From Syngnathus acus (taxonomy: Eukaryota; Chordata; Actinopteri; Syngnathiformes; Syngnathidae): a stretch of DNA of 64,000 bases. Shown here in pieces: positions 10,601 to 22,638 of the stretch (position 1 is the first letter of the stretch; each line of letters opens with the position of its first letter). Location of the stretch: contig NC_051108.1 in the NCBI RefSeq assembly GCF_901709675.1, positions 124,001-188,000 on the forward strand, in the 5' to 3' direction. The notes under the pieces were generated by a model. The model was not told where the DNA came from, made no database searches, and saw nothing but the letters and a program-made list of their open reading frames with translations. The translations under genes and the position numbers were made by a program.

Positions 10601-13600
10601 GGGACTTCCGCACGGCCGGGGCCGGAGTCCGCCTTCTTAACCTCGGTGCCGTAGAGAAGGTTGTGGCGATGGGAGGGGCGGGCAGGTCAAAAGAAAACCA
10701 AATGGATGATGGCAAAAAAATACTAATTGATGACTTTTCAGCAAATCCATATGCTGCCCCCATGTTACAAAAATACGTCAATTGATACATTTTTGAATGG
10801 AAGCGTCAGAAAATGTGACATAAAATGCTCTCACTCGCCTTTCTTTTTTGAAATGTCCCGCATTTGCGATGCAGGCGTGACGGGAAGGGGGAAAAAAACA
10901 AAACAAAAACATGAGGCAAAAAAAAAAAAAAAAAAAAATAATCAAGCGAGCGTCTAGGCGGCGGGATGGCACATTTCCCGCGTGGCCAAAGCCGGGCCGC
11001 CACCGCCCCGCGGCCTCCTCGGGCGGCCGCCCCGCGGCCTCCGCGGGCGGCACAGCGCCAGGCCCAGCAGAGGCGCGGCCAAAAGCAAGGCCGGCACCAG
11101 CGAGCGGCCGGCCGCCAGCGCCACAGCCAGCGCCACGGCCAGCAGGAAGGCCGCCGACAGGAGGGAGACCAGCGGAGGCGGGCGCGCCCTTGAAAAGGGC
11201 TCCGAGGCCAGGCCGCGCTTCAAGGTGGCCGCCAGCCAATGGCAAAAGGGCTTCTTGGGGGCGCCAAAGCTCAGCAGGAGGAGGACGGACGGAAGCACGG
11301 ACGGAAGCACGGCCCTCAGCGAGCGCCGCCCGCCTTCCACGCCGCTCCCTCGGGAGCCGCCCTCTCCCTCCGGGACCGGAGCGTCACACACGGGAGGCGC
11401 CGGCTCTTTGGCCTCGGGGGCCTCGGAGACATCGGAGAGGCCGCTCTCCGGCTCCGGCTCCAACTCCGGCTCCGAGATGGAGTCGAGCGACGGCGGGATG
11501 GAGGAGAGGGACGATAACGAGGAGAAAGAAAGGGGGAACATGAAGATGGACTGATGGGGGAGGAGCACGCGTCAAACAGGCCAGTGTCCAAAATTAGCAT
11601 GCAAGAGTGAGTGGAGAAGGGGGGAGAAACAGGGAGAAACCAGGAGAGACAACATTAGTCAACGTCAAGAGAAAAAGGTTCAACAGGAGGAACGCGGCAG
11701 CAGTGGCGGGTGATGAAAACCTTTGGATGTGTACAGCTAAATTTGCCCAGAAAAACAAATGGAGACACCACGTTGGCTGGCCGGCTGATAGCCGGCTGAT
11801 AGCCGGCTGATAGCCGGCTGATAGCCGGCTGATAGCCGGCTGATAGCCGGCTGATAGCCGGCTGGGTGCAGCCAACAACAAGGAACCCAAATTGGCCTTC
11901 AAATTTGCAAGGCTTCACTTGTGATAGCATTTTGGTCATCTCACGAAATGGAAAAACGCATCCAACATCTGACAGAACCAAAGCAGACGTGAAGGGAGGG
12001 AGGGAGGGAGGGCGGGAGGGAGGAAAAAGGCCAAAAGTGAAAGGGGGGGGTCTATAGGGGGCATGCACAAGCCACGCCACAGCATCCGCTCAACTTCCGA
12101 CAGGAGCGCAAAAGCCAGTACGCCATAGCTAAGGCTCCGGCGCACCTCGTGGCTTTCCTGCAGCCCAACGCACCTTGGAGTCTGAGCAGAGGTCCGAGTG
12201 GGGTCGCTGGCCATTGTCGGCGGCAACGCGGTCCGCCTCTGTGACGCTGATGCGCGGGGCTGAGGAGACAAAGCACAAAGTTTTGCAGCGCAAACTGAAC
12301 CACGTACGCCGCCACGTGCGTTGGGCGTGACGTTTTGCTCACGACGCGATGCTCGTGTGGTCCCGTACATTGACCCGAGGGTGGCGCTCGAGAGCCACGT
12401 CGACGAAAGAGTCATGAGCGAGTCATCCGGCTGGGGGCGACGTCTCACACACACCCACACTCGCACAGCGAATAGCACTGGCGTAAAAAAAAAATGTCTA
12501 CCTCCATCCAGACTGAGGCCAATGCGTTGGGACAAGGTGCGCTGAAAAGCAGGCGCCGGGCGGTCAATGAGGGCGCTGGCCAGACGGGTCTGCGTCTGCG
12601 TGCGGCCGCTGTAGCGGAACTTGGAGCCCAGCGTCAGGAAGCGTGCGGCAGTGGCGCCAGCGGCGGCCTCCGGCGCGTTGAGCCTGCGGGAAGGTGGAGC
12701 GGTCGGCCGAGGAACGGTCAGCCGAGGAACGGTGCGGCCGAGGAACGGTGCGGCCGAGGAACGGTGCGGCCACGCGGTGCGCCTACCTGAAGAAGCCGTG
12801 GTTCTCCACGCACCCCTTCCAAAGCCGTTTGGCCGAGCGATGGCTCTGCAGCTTGAAGCCCACGCTGCTCTCAAACTGCTCCGTCTGTGGCAAAGCGCAT
12901 GACAACCAGGCGATGGTCCGGCGACACGGTGAGCGACGCGACTGGTACCTCTCCGGGCCTGATCTTGATGTAGAAGTTGTTCCTCTTGTAGGAAATCTTG
13001 AGGATCTTGGGCCAAGCGAAGCGATTGATCCGAAGCCGGTCCTTGTAGACCAGGAGCCCGTTGGCGCACACTCCCAGCGTGATGTCCACGCCCTCGGAAT
13101 CCTGCGCCGGGACGGAGGGGATGCATTTTCGGGGGTGCTGGGCCAAACGGTGCACTCCGGTTGCGGCCGAGTGTCCCGGACGGCTTGCTTTTGTTTGCCG
13201 CTTCATGTTAGCTGGCAGGCTAAGCTTTTAAGTGTGCGGCCATCTGGCGGTTGTCAGCGTTAGGCTCATTTCTTCTTTTTCTGGCCAAATTTACTGCTAA
13301 ACATCCAAAAGTGGGCTCATCCATCTCGCAGGAATAGGCGCCTGAACCAGCCGGATTTTCCGGCGCAAAGACAAACATGGAGGCAACGTGCATGGGAAGG
13401 ATGACTGCAGCCCCCGAGGGAGGCGGGCCGTTCCCACGACTTTTTTTTCTCAAAGTGTTTGTACAGCTGAGACACGCACGTACGCACATAACTGACTGAT
13501 CAAAGTGTGTGTGGGTGTGTGTGTCGGGAGTTGTACCTTTGCGTGGTGCAGGTCCACCCCGTACATGGACAACTTCTTGGCGTTTTCTAGAAAGTGCACG

Positions 13601-16226
13601 TCAGCCTGCGCCGGCGTCTGTCCCCTGTGCATGAGTACGAGAAAGGCTCCGGTCGGTGAGCGCGCCCGAGCAGCAAACCTTTTGAACTTTCTCACTTGTG
13701 GGCTTTGTAGAGCTCCAAAATCTTCTCTTCCATCTCTTTGCTCTGATTGGGGGCAAAGGTCAGGCGGCCAATGCAGTCCAGGGGCCGAGGCCGCTCGGGG
13801 TCCCAGTCGCCGTACTCGGCCTGCCGAGGCAAACGCAAGCATGTGGCCGGCTCAGGAGCGCTGGTTTTGGACCCGCCGCTCGCTCGCTTGCTGGCTTACC
13901 TGCAGCGTGTACGAGGCCAGCAGCGCGCGAGTGACAAAGGAGCAAGGCAGGCGACCGGACGCCACATCTTGGCGGAGCTGCAGACACAACAGGTACCTCC
14001 ACGAGAGAAACAAAGACGTTGACAAGCACTCGGGGGGGCGGGGGTGGCGGTTGGGGTCTCGGGCTCCGAGCGCGTGCTCACCTGGTGATGTCTTCGGTGA
14101 GCAGCGAGGGGTCGGGTGGGTAGAACTTGACGTTGAAGGCAAACTGCCAGTTGTTGCCTGAGGACGCACGGCGGCGACGCTCGACAAAGGCCCAAAAGCA
14201 AACGCTAGCCGCAAACGCTAGCCGCAAACGCTAGCCGCAAACGCTAGCCGCAAACGCTAGCCGCAAACGCTAGCCGCAAACGCTAGCCGCAAACGCTAGC
14301 CGCAAACGCTAGCCGCAAACGCTAGCCGCAAACGCTAGCCGCAAACGCTAGCCGCAAACGCTAGCCGCGCGCGCACGCAGACACGCCCCCATCTACTGAA
14401 AAAAAGAACTCACTGCGGATTTGTCTCTTGATCTCCTTGGTGGGGTCCAACCAACACTGATGGGTAAAAATACAGACGAGTGAGCCGCTTCGGGGGCCCG
14501 CCGCTTTGGGGTCAAAGCACCTACCTTCTGGTCGTGGCGGTCGGCGTACGTCAGGCCAAAGTAGTCCTTCTCCAGCAGGTTGAGGTGCTCGCACACCTTG
14601 AAGAACAGGAAGAGACCCTTGGCGCCTTTCTGCTCAAGCAAAGGAGAGAAAGGAGAGTGGGAGTGATTGCATGCTACTTGCAGACTTTGATGAAAAGGCT
14701 TTGTGGACAATGACAGAAGACAAAAAGAAAAGCATCCGTATGGAGGAACAAGCAAGCGCACGTCCAAATTTGCTACTTCCTGTGAGAGTGTCAAAGCGCC
14801 CCGGCTCGCATTCCGGGAAAATCCTCCACACTGAGCAATGACAATGACATTCAGCCGCACAACACGCACACACGATGACCTTTGCACGGGCAGAAGGTCA
14901 GACAGAGAGCAAGCGGGTGGGAAAAAAGCGCAAAGAATGGAAAGAAAAAAAAAATGTGTCCCATACTGGAGCCCTGCATTCTACAAAAGACACTTTCAAG
15001 ATGGGCAGCGCAGCGCAGCACTGCACAGCACTGCACAGCACTGCATGTGTGTATGTATGTGCAGCCAGCCCATCTGGAATAAAAGGCCACTTCTTCTTCT
15101 TTCTCTTCTTCCAGCCCGCACAAAACATCTCTTCAGTGGAGCCCACACGCTGCTTTCAGCTCATGGACGACCTGCAAAGCGGGATGTGGCGCCCGCCCAA
15201 CCGCTGTCCAAAATATGGCGTGGCATCATTGGAATGCATTGAGCAGCCTGCGCCACAAGCACAAAGCTAGCTCCTTATGAGTAGACGCTGAAAAAGGCTC
15301 TTTGGCCAATGATTGGGCCCTTCAAGACGAGCAAGACTTTTGAAAGCGGCAGAACCCGCCGTCTGTCTCACCTCCACCTCGCAGGCAAAGTCGGAGCCGT
15401 CCGGGAGGGTCACGTGACACACCGCCAGCTTCATCTTGCTCTTCCTCACCAAGCGCAGCGGCGAGCGGAACGTCGAGGTCCGGCCCTCCGGCTCCTCGGT
15501 TGCTCCCTCCTCTGCCCGGCAACCTCCCTCACCCGTCTCGCTCTCCCCGGCGGGCTGGAAAACAAGAGACGTGCTTCAAAGTGCTCCTTTCTTTGCAAAA
15601 ACGGTTCCATGCCAGCGTCGGGAACCCTCCTCAAGGTTTACAATTTGTTTTGTTTCGTTTTTGATTGTAACGGCGACCATGTGCATCCGTTGCTGAGCTG
15701 TTAAGCAGATTTTCAAGGCAAAGTGGATGGAGAGAGGCGCCAATCAAGCGCCCTGCCCATCAGCGTTTGATCTTCCCCGACTTGGGGTTAAAGCCGATTA
15801 GGCCGTTCCCTCCCGGCCCGGCCTGCGGAAGGTGACCGAGCCAGCGAGCCAGCGCATTTGCAGCCCAGCGCTTTGGGCCGCCGCGGCGTCCGAGCTCACC
15901 TACCTGGGACTGGAGCACTTTTTCTTTGAGTTGCGGCTCCTTGCCTTCCGCTTCCTCGGCGTGTCCGTTCACTTGCGGGAGCACCTCTCGGCCACCGTTC
16001 TCCGGGCTCTGCGGGCGGCACCGGCTTCGTCGATGAGCTCTACAGGCGCCGGGCACCTTAACCCCAGACGACGTACCTGGCGGCTTGGAGACGTGCGCTT
16101 CTTCAGCCAGGCGGGCAGGTAGCGCGCTATCCCCTTGCCCTCCTTCTCTTTGGCTTTCTCTTCGCCGCCAGCCGGCCGCTCCGCTTTGTCCTTCACCTCC
16201 GTTTCGAAGCCCGCCTCTGTCGTCAT
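7664..16226 (-). CDS. epb41l2: Erythrocyte membrane protein band 4.1-like 2 (4.1G)
   Basis: Minus-strand coding exons in order: 16226-16077, 16008-15904, 15554-15372, 14629-14525, 14456-14414, 14157-14082, 13996-13900, 13820-13696, 13624-13537, 13101-12949, 12884-12787, 12683-12502, 12259-12174, 9441-9289, 9151-9089, 8889-8554, 8328-8200, 8119-8021, 7938-7858, 7768-7664. Phases agree throughout and give about 818 residues. The headpiece begins MTTE and carries [18 protein letters not shown] domain spans about 125-405 ([61 protein letters not shown]). FERM-adjacent [11 protein letters not shown] follows, then the spectrin-actin segment [17 protein letters not shown]. The C-terminal domain has [30 protein letters not shown] and ends [22 protein letters not shown] and the ending mark it as 4.1G rather than 4.1R. 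It links membrane proteins to spectrin-actin. Splice variants are expected. Confidence 0.95.
9480..9545. repeat. (GGGA)n tract
   Basis: GGGA repeats in an epb41l2 intron just upstream (minus strand) of the spectrin-actin exon. On the minus strand it forms part of the pyrimidine tract region. Confidence 0.8.
10571..10655 (-). other. Weak candidate small exon in epb41l2
   Basis: About 51 bases on the minus strand read [17 protein letters not shown] between a mediocre acceptor (caccgag) and a donor (CAG/gtctgt), in phase with neighbours. No homologue is known to me, so this could be chance. Confidence 0.2.
10954..11554 (-). CDS. epb41l2: Possible alternative terminal exon of epb41l2, hydrophobic
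   Basis: A strong acceptor (ctcctcccccatcag) precedes a 200-codon open frame that starts [20 protein letters not shown] and ends at TAG 10954-10956. It enters in phase 0, matching the exon ending SDSK at 12174. It has an acidic run ([11 protein letters not shown]) and then two hydrophobic stretches ([20 protein letters not shown] and [17 protein letters not shown]) before an Arg-rich tail. From memory, 4.1N (EPB41L1) has an optional hydrophobic segment in the corresponding place, so this may be the paralogous exon. Against it, the DNA is very GC-rich and other frames are also open, and no in-phase donor leads on to the next exon, so it would be terminal. Not proven. Confidence 0.4.
11776..11866. 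repeat. 11-bp minisatellite with palindromic core
   Basis: About eight copies of ccggctgatag. Each junction contains agccggct, a perfect 8-bp palindrome. The copies are nearly identical. Intronic in epb41l2. Confidence 0.9.
12694..12778. repeat. Short tandem array of gaggaacggt units
   Basis: Five or so copies of a 10-16 bp unit containing gccgaggaacggt, with small length changes, in an epb41l2 intron between the exons at 12502-12683 and 12787-12884. Confidence 0.8.
14198..14366. repeat. Exact 13 x 13-bp minisatellite
   Basis: Thirteen head-to-tail copies of gcaaacgctagcc, 169 bases, with no sequence change seen. It fills most of the epb41l2 intron between exons 14414-14456 and 14082-14157, within the FERM-coding part. 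Each unit carries the palindrome gctagc. Confidence 0.95.
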
Positions 16227-17918
16227 GGCCGCGCCTGCAACGGAGCGTGAGCACACGTGACGGATTTAGAAGGTGCTCGCGGAACGCCGGATGCCACTCA
16301 TGGGAGGCTTGATGAAAGGAAAAGTTCACATTCCCGTGGTGAATGAGCACAAGACAAAAAGGGCAAAACCTACTCCTGTTTTCTTGCGTGGCTTTTTGCT
16401 ACGGTTCGAGGACGGGCGCGTTGCGCAAGCGACTGCTTTTGTGGGCACAATAACAGCCTGGAGGTGAGGATTACCTACGTAGCCTTTCAAACGTCGTCTT
16501 CTTACGTTCTGCGCGGGCACCGACTTTTTCCTGAAGTGGCCCGGGACTAAAAATAGAGCGGGCCTCTGGCTAACGAGGGGGGGGCGAAGGAGAGAGCCGT
16601 GCGTGCAAACTGGCTGGAGGGCGCAGAAGAAACGGAAACTTGAAAAGTAGCGGGTGTCGTCTTTGTTTTGCTCATCAAGGCCAGTTGAATGCGCTCCTCC
16701 TTCAACCTGGAACATTTGCCCCCCTCCACCACCTTCAAAACTAAATCTGAGCTGCACTCTTCCGGGCTCTCTTTTCAAAAGGTGCGTGGCATTAACAACC
16801 CCCCCACCCCCTTTCTGGATTTGCTCGTCTTCCCACAGTCTGTTCAAACAAACAATGGCGCACGCGTCGAAGGCAGATTACAAGCTAATGTGGACAGACG
16901 GATGGCTGTGAGCGTCAACATTCGTACAGTTCCACGGGGATCAGCACGCTTGCAAAAAAATAAATAAAAAACTATGCTGAGCAACAGCGGCTGTCAGACA
17001 ATTAGCGAGCACTTCCAACTTTACGGACGGCCGTCTGGAGAGGGGGGGGTCCTTCCCGATCCTGACATGTCCAATTTTACGGGAGGGGCGGCAGAGACAA
17101 AGACGTCAAGACTGCTTTCATCAACGAGCAAGGGTGGAAAAGGCCCGCCCGCCGCCCCTTTGGCACCGATGTCGGGTTTCCACGGCAACGGCACTCGTGG
17201 ACGCCAGGCATAAATCCCGGCGGAGACAAGAGATTACTGCAGCAAAAATAAAGATTATTGTGCAGGCGTACAAGTGACAAAAGAGATTACAGTCCCGCCT
17301 CAAGCGGGACGAGCCCGACCCCGTGACCGAGTTAGCCTGCGCCGTCACACGCCACAACAAAAGCGAGCCAATGCGTTTGCGTGCTTTTTAATGTCGATCG
17401 GTGTTGATATCAAGTCACGCTCGGGGCGCAAACACGGCCGCCGCTCCTGTCACGCGGCACGCCGATCCGATTATCCCGAGGATAATCTGAGCGCGGGTGC
17501 ATGCTGCTGTCTGTCGGCATGTCTGTCAGTCCATTAGGGCCTCCCTCCGTCCAAGTGCTGCAAGCGACCTCACCTCGCGTTGGCCCGAATCTCGCTTTGG
17601 CCAAGAACGGCCGCCCCGGCCCATATGTGCCATTGTCACCCATCGTTCAGCAATTAGTGACAACGTGCCAGCGGGACCAAAGAACAAATATTAGCAGCGA
17701 GGGGAAACCGCTGACGAAAGCGCAAACGACACACTCCGAGTCTGGAGCCGGCCGGTGCGCCGTCGCGATGGAGATGTACATCCCATAGAAGGCGGAGGCA
17801 ACGGGTGCCAGACGCGGCGAGGCGCTCGGCTGGAGAACAGAGAAGGGATAGCAGTTACAGGTGGTGAGAGGAGAAGCCTCCACGTTGAACCCGGTCGGTG
17901 ACAAAGTCAGCAAGAAAC

Positions 17919-17931
17919 ACGTACGTACGTA

Positions 17932-17975
<44 letters not shown>

Positions 17976-17984
17976 CACACACAG
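17919..17984. repeat. (CGTA)n (CGCA)n (CA)n compound microsatellite
   Basis: Three successive simple-repeat phases pass from cgta through cgca to ca units without unique sequence between. Confidence 0.95.
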
Positions 17985-20048
17985 GCAGGCTTTTTGAGCA
18001 ATATCTGTCGCTCTCAACTTCCTTCTCACTTCCTGCCTCCCCGACGTCACTTGTTGGCTATCCTCATCTTCCAGGGGTCTCCTAAACTTGATGGTGGTCC
18101 CGATAGGACCTTGGTGCGAGCCAAAGAGGGCCCTTCATGCAAAGCAGGGTACCTCTAACTATTGGTCAAATGTAGCTTGGGGATATTGGGAAAAAAATAG
18201 CTTCTTTCAAACTGAAACTCCTTTTAATGAGCAGAGGAATCCAGAGCTCCCAATTGAGGCCTCTCATTAGCGAAGTGGACAGAGCCGCTACTGTTCCGTC
18301 AAATTGGTGCGGACAGTTCGACTGTATGTACACCGACACCGAGAACGAGGCAGCAAACCGAGGCGGTGTCGCCATCGTCCCTTGCTCGTTCGTGGCTGCA
18401 GTGTCCAATAGGCATTAGACACAAAAAGGAGATTTGGGGGCAAAGTTATGCCAGATGCAAAATGAAGCAATGATGTGGGTCGCGATGAAGAGCTTTGATA
18501 CTTGATTGATTGCTATTTTTCTTGTTTTGATACGCCGTGACGCCTTTTCCGGTTCAAAAGAGGAAAGGTAAGGTACGCAAGCCGGGTGAGGACTACATTT
18601 CCCACACTCCCTTCCGCGCAAACAAGTTCAACACGACGAAGACCCGTTGAAAGAGTATCGGGCCAACGCTCTCCAGCGCGCGGGCGGGCGGGCGCACGCT
18701 TTGGAGTAACAAAAGTGCTGTTTTAAAAAGGCAAAAGCATCAAGAACAACAAAGCACCTCATCTTACCCCGATTGAATGGTGGCCGCAACGGAGGCGAAA
18801 GTATGACGACACGAGCGAGCGAGCGAGCGGGCGGGGGGCCGACAGCCAGCCAGCCAGCCAGCCAGCCAGCGCTAACGCAAGCGACATGTACAAGCGGAAC
18901 CTCACAGGGAAAACGAAATAATGGCTTTTAAACGCCAAAGTTACGGCCACATGCCCACGAGACCTTGCCGTGGATGCTAGGACGCGCACGCGCACCAACG
19001 TTGGGCGCAGTGACCGCGATAGAAAGGACCCGAACGCTCATAATTCGAAATGATTTGGAACGGTTGCTGAAGCATGTAGCGTACCTGCAGATGCAACACA
19101 CACCCGAGACCATTTCATCACGTGATTTAAAGGCTCAAACGATACCTTTTTGATACAAGTCCCAGTTGAAAAACTATGTGGAGCTCCCTCCCAACGGGTG
19201 CTGGCCTCGGCGTGTCCGCCCCTCAAGAACGAATTCCCGTATCGCGAGCCTCCTGCAAACAAAAATCTCCCGTGGACGGACGAGTCCTCCTCACTGAAAA
19301 TCTGGCAGAGTGACAATCATCCTCGAGTCCCGCCCCATAGCCTAAAAATGTGACCCGTTTCGCTTCGTCATTGGTCGAAAGGGATTTCTATCTTGCGTTC
19401 GGCCACGCGAATGGCCAATGGCGTCGGAGGGAGCGTTCAACACGGATGTAGGCTTGCTAGTGTGGCGCTCTAGCACCCTCTAACGGAGATGTCTGCTCGC
19501 TGCAACGCCTTATTGCACAAATAGCGGCTTGAGCCTTCATTTACGACCTTCCGTTAATTCCGAGTTTGAAGTCAAAGACGTCGTTGTCGATCACAAATTT
19601 ACCAGAAGTAAATAATCACAACAATTACGACTTTGTTATAGATGATATTTATTTTAGGATTAAAGGATGTCAAACAAACTGTTCCGGATAGTAGTGGTAC
19701 CTTGATTTACAATGAGTTTACGTTACTTATAAAAGACAACGCAAAGAAATAAACTGGATTACACGCATGGATTTCTATAGAACTGTATGATGAGCACTGT
19801 ATGCGGTGTAACTGATACCATTCGATGTCATCGCATTTTAGTGTGGGTTTGCACGTACCTCACATGTACCCACACCCAGATTACAGGACCTCGCGTAATT
19901 GTTTTATAGCAGAAGGGAAATTTACATTCGCAAAAGACCAGAAACAAATAAACAGACCGCCTCACCATGTTCAGTACAAAATATGTTTGATTATAATAAA
20001 CAACAACAACAAGAGTGTGTTTTTGCAATGGACCCACCATATGTTGAG

Positions 20049-20084
20049 CATCCATCCATCCATCCATCCATCCATCCACCCATC
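20049..20084. repeat. (CATC)n microsatellite
   Basis: About eight CATC units. This motif often marks the 3' tail of fish RTE-type LINEs on the opposite strand, but no LINE coding sequence is attached here. Confidence 0.85.
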
Positions 20085-21011
20085 CAGTAAGTGTGCACGT
20101 AAGAGGGCTAAGGGCTGCAGTTAGGAATAGGCCAGGCGGTCACTGAGCGTACCTAACGACTATCCTCGTGCATCTCCGATTCACCTGCAAGCCGATTCAA
20201 GCCAACCTTCTTCTGCCGCTTGTTGACCGGCGCTCTGCACAGCAGCGCCGCGCCACGCCACGCGGCGACCTGTCGAGGCTTATCCCGCAAATGGATGCTT
20301 CAGTGTCACGCCACAGAAATCAAAGTGAATTGGCCACCTGGCTGTATTCTTCTTCTTGCTGGTTGTCATTAGAGAACGCTACATCTCGACGCCACGCTTT
20401 CGCCATCTCGTGGCCACTCATTGTAATGAATGCCCTCTATGCAAAATGAAGTTAGTTCGTATTTTGCATGTCTGTATCTCTCCTTTTGCAGCAATTGCAA
20501 TTATTAATAAACTTGAGAGCAGAACAGTTTTACTCACTGCCTTGGACTAAATCCTTCAACGTGCAGTTGACAAAAACGTTCAAGTGTTAATCAAAGGTTC
20601 ATTTTGAAGGTCAAGCTCCTTCGTGTGGTAGTTGCGCATCTTTGCATCCTACCCTCGATCCTCTCAGTTGCTTGAACTGAACTGTAAACGTGTAAAAATA
20701 TTCTGAGGGTGGGTTGTGTTCTTCCACCAGGAGGCGCCACCGAGTTCGACCAAAGCGAGACTGCGTGCTTTTCCCGAGTCCAACAATAAAACCGAGTCCC
20801 GAGGACTTTGTATGCATGAGTGTCACAGGGTGTGGGAAAAAAATCACATGCTCAAGGAGCAGAGCTCAAACAAACGCAAGATTGTCGAGAAGAAACAACA
20901 AGGAGGCTGCTGCTGAAGGCGGCAGCAGCAGCAGCACTTCTAAAATTGGACTTGAATGAGAAATAAACACGCTCAATGTTGCAACAAATTGCTCTCAAAC
21001 AATGCTCATAC

Positions 21012-21235
21012 CTCAAGTCAAGTTTATTTATGTAGCCCTAAATCACAAGCAGTCTCAAAGGGCTTCACATATACAAAACAAATTGACAATTATTCTCAAA
21101 GCATCCCCTGATCTTAAGCTCCCAAGAGGGCAAGGAAAAATTCAACAACAAAAAACCCTACGAGGGGAAAAATTAGAAACCTTGAGAAGGGACCACAGAT
21201 GGAAGGGTCCCCCTTTCAGGATCACCAGGCACATA
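21012..21235 (+). mobile_element. Dispersed teleost repeat fragment
   Basis: The stretch from tcaagtttatttatgtagcc through ctaaatcacaagcagtctcaaagggcttcaca, a gggcaaggaaaaattc block and a final ggaccacagatggaaggg block resembles a very common interspersed repeat of fish genomes. I recognise the pattern but not the family with certainty. No coding capacity remains. Confidence 0.6.
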
Positions 21236-21421
21236 GAATACATAATGTAAAAAAACAAAAAATCAAAAAATTATTCGTGAATGAACATCGCGTCTTCACT
21301 CGAGAGCTGACCAATGTGAGGACGTTGAACAACGTGCCAACTGGATTCAAACCCCAAACCTTCTGAATTGCGAGGCAGACCACTGGTCTCCAGTGCCTCT
21401 GAGAAAGTTTAAATACAGACA

Positions 21422-21452
<31 letters not shown>

Positions 21453-21964
21453 TAAAAAAAACATGTTAGTCCAAAACAACCAGTCAGTCGTTTGCCCACA
21501 ATCAATCACGTCCAAATGGCTCGACCCCAACGCGGGCGCGCACAGACACACACGCTTAAGTGCACCTCATCGCCATGGCAACGACAGATGAGGAAATGGT
21601 GCGCGCGCGCGTGCGACTGATGCGCTTACCCTTGCCTAACTGGATGACACTGACGTGTTTCATTTGTTGGCCACAAAAAGAGCAGAAAATGGGAAGAGTG
21701 CAGGAGGCACTGAAGCGAGGGATGAAGACGAGCAGGGGAAGAATGGGAACGATGGAGAAGGAGAGCGAGAGAGAGCGACAGAGGTGGAGGGAGGGAGGGA
21801 GGCTGCGAGACAAAGGGCCGCCGGACTGTCGAGGAGGGGCGGCGGAAGAGATGTAGACGAGGATAAACGGATGAGGAGAGAAAGAGGGATGGTCAAGATA
21901 GTGGAGCAGGGGAGGGAGGGAGGAAATCATCACGAAAAGAGAAAAAAAAGAGGGGCGGCAGAGG

Positions 21965-21968
<4 letters not shown>

Positions 21969-22020
<52 letters not shown>
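21969..22020. repeat. (GA)n microsatellite
   Basis: About 25 uninterrupted GA units in a purine-rich region (about 21.7-22.06 kb) whose purine-strand frames are open only because of composition. Confidence 0.95.
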
Positions 22021-22027
<7 letters not shown>

Positions 22028-22544
22028 CAGCGAGGAAAGACAAGAGAGCAAAAAGCAAGGCATTACAGAGACATGGACTCGTTGACTTGGCTGATTTTGT
22101 TTTGACAGCGAGCGCTTCCTGTTCCCAAAACACGAGCACACATCAGAGTCCCACACTTATCGTGTTCTTTTATTCTTCACGTGACACGACAAAACACGCA
22201 CGCGCGCGGTTCCGTGTTGGAATAAAAAGGAACAAGACAAGGTCCCCGGAGAAGCACTTGATCAAATGATTGTATCACGCCCACAAACGCACACTGACTG
22301 ATAAGAAGCGAAGTGGGCCAAGGGGCCATAGGCGATTGGAAAGATGTTGACTGGAGTGACGACAGCATCGCAGCAGCGACAAAAGACAAATGGTGGGTCC
22401 GTCACGTTCAACACGAGTCCGGCTTTGTCTCTGCTGCAGCGACACGGTGGCGAGCACTCGCAGGAAAGCAAACAAAAAAGACGAACGACTCAAGGCCACT
22501 TCCGACGATGTGCACACCATCAAAAATGAAGGGTGAAAAATTGT

Positions 22545-22638
22545 GCTCAGCCAGCCAGGAGCTTCGGGTCCTCCATTGGATCACTTTGCCTGCTCAGCCA
22601 GCCAGGAGCTTTGGGTCCTCCATTGGATCACTTTGCCG
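22545..22638. repeat. 47-bp tandem duplication
   Basis: Copies at 22545-22591 and 22592-22638 start gctcagccagccaggagctt and differ by one base (c/t) inside, apart from the last base. Confidence 0.9.

Noticed and set aside
14198-14366. CRISPR-like array
   Set aside because: The 13-bp units are directly contiguous with no spacers; it is a minisatellite in a vertebrate intron.
21560-22060. Long purine-strand open frames rich in Glu, Arg and Lys
   Set aside because: They come from (GA)n and G/A-rich composition; both strands are open and no domain is seen.
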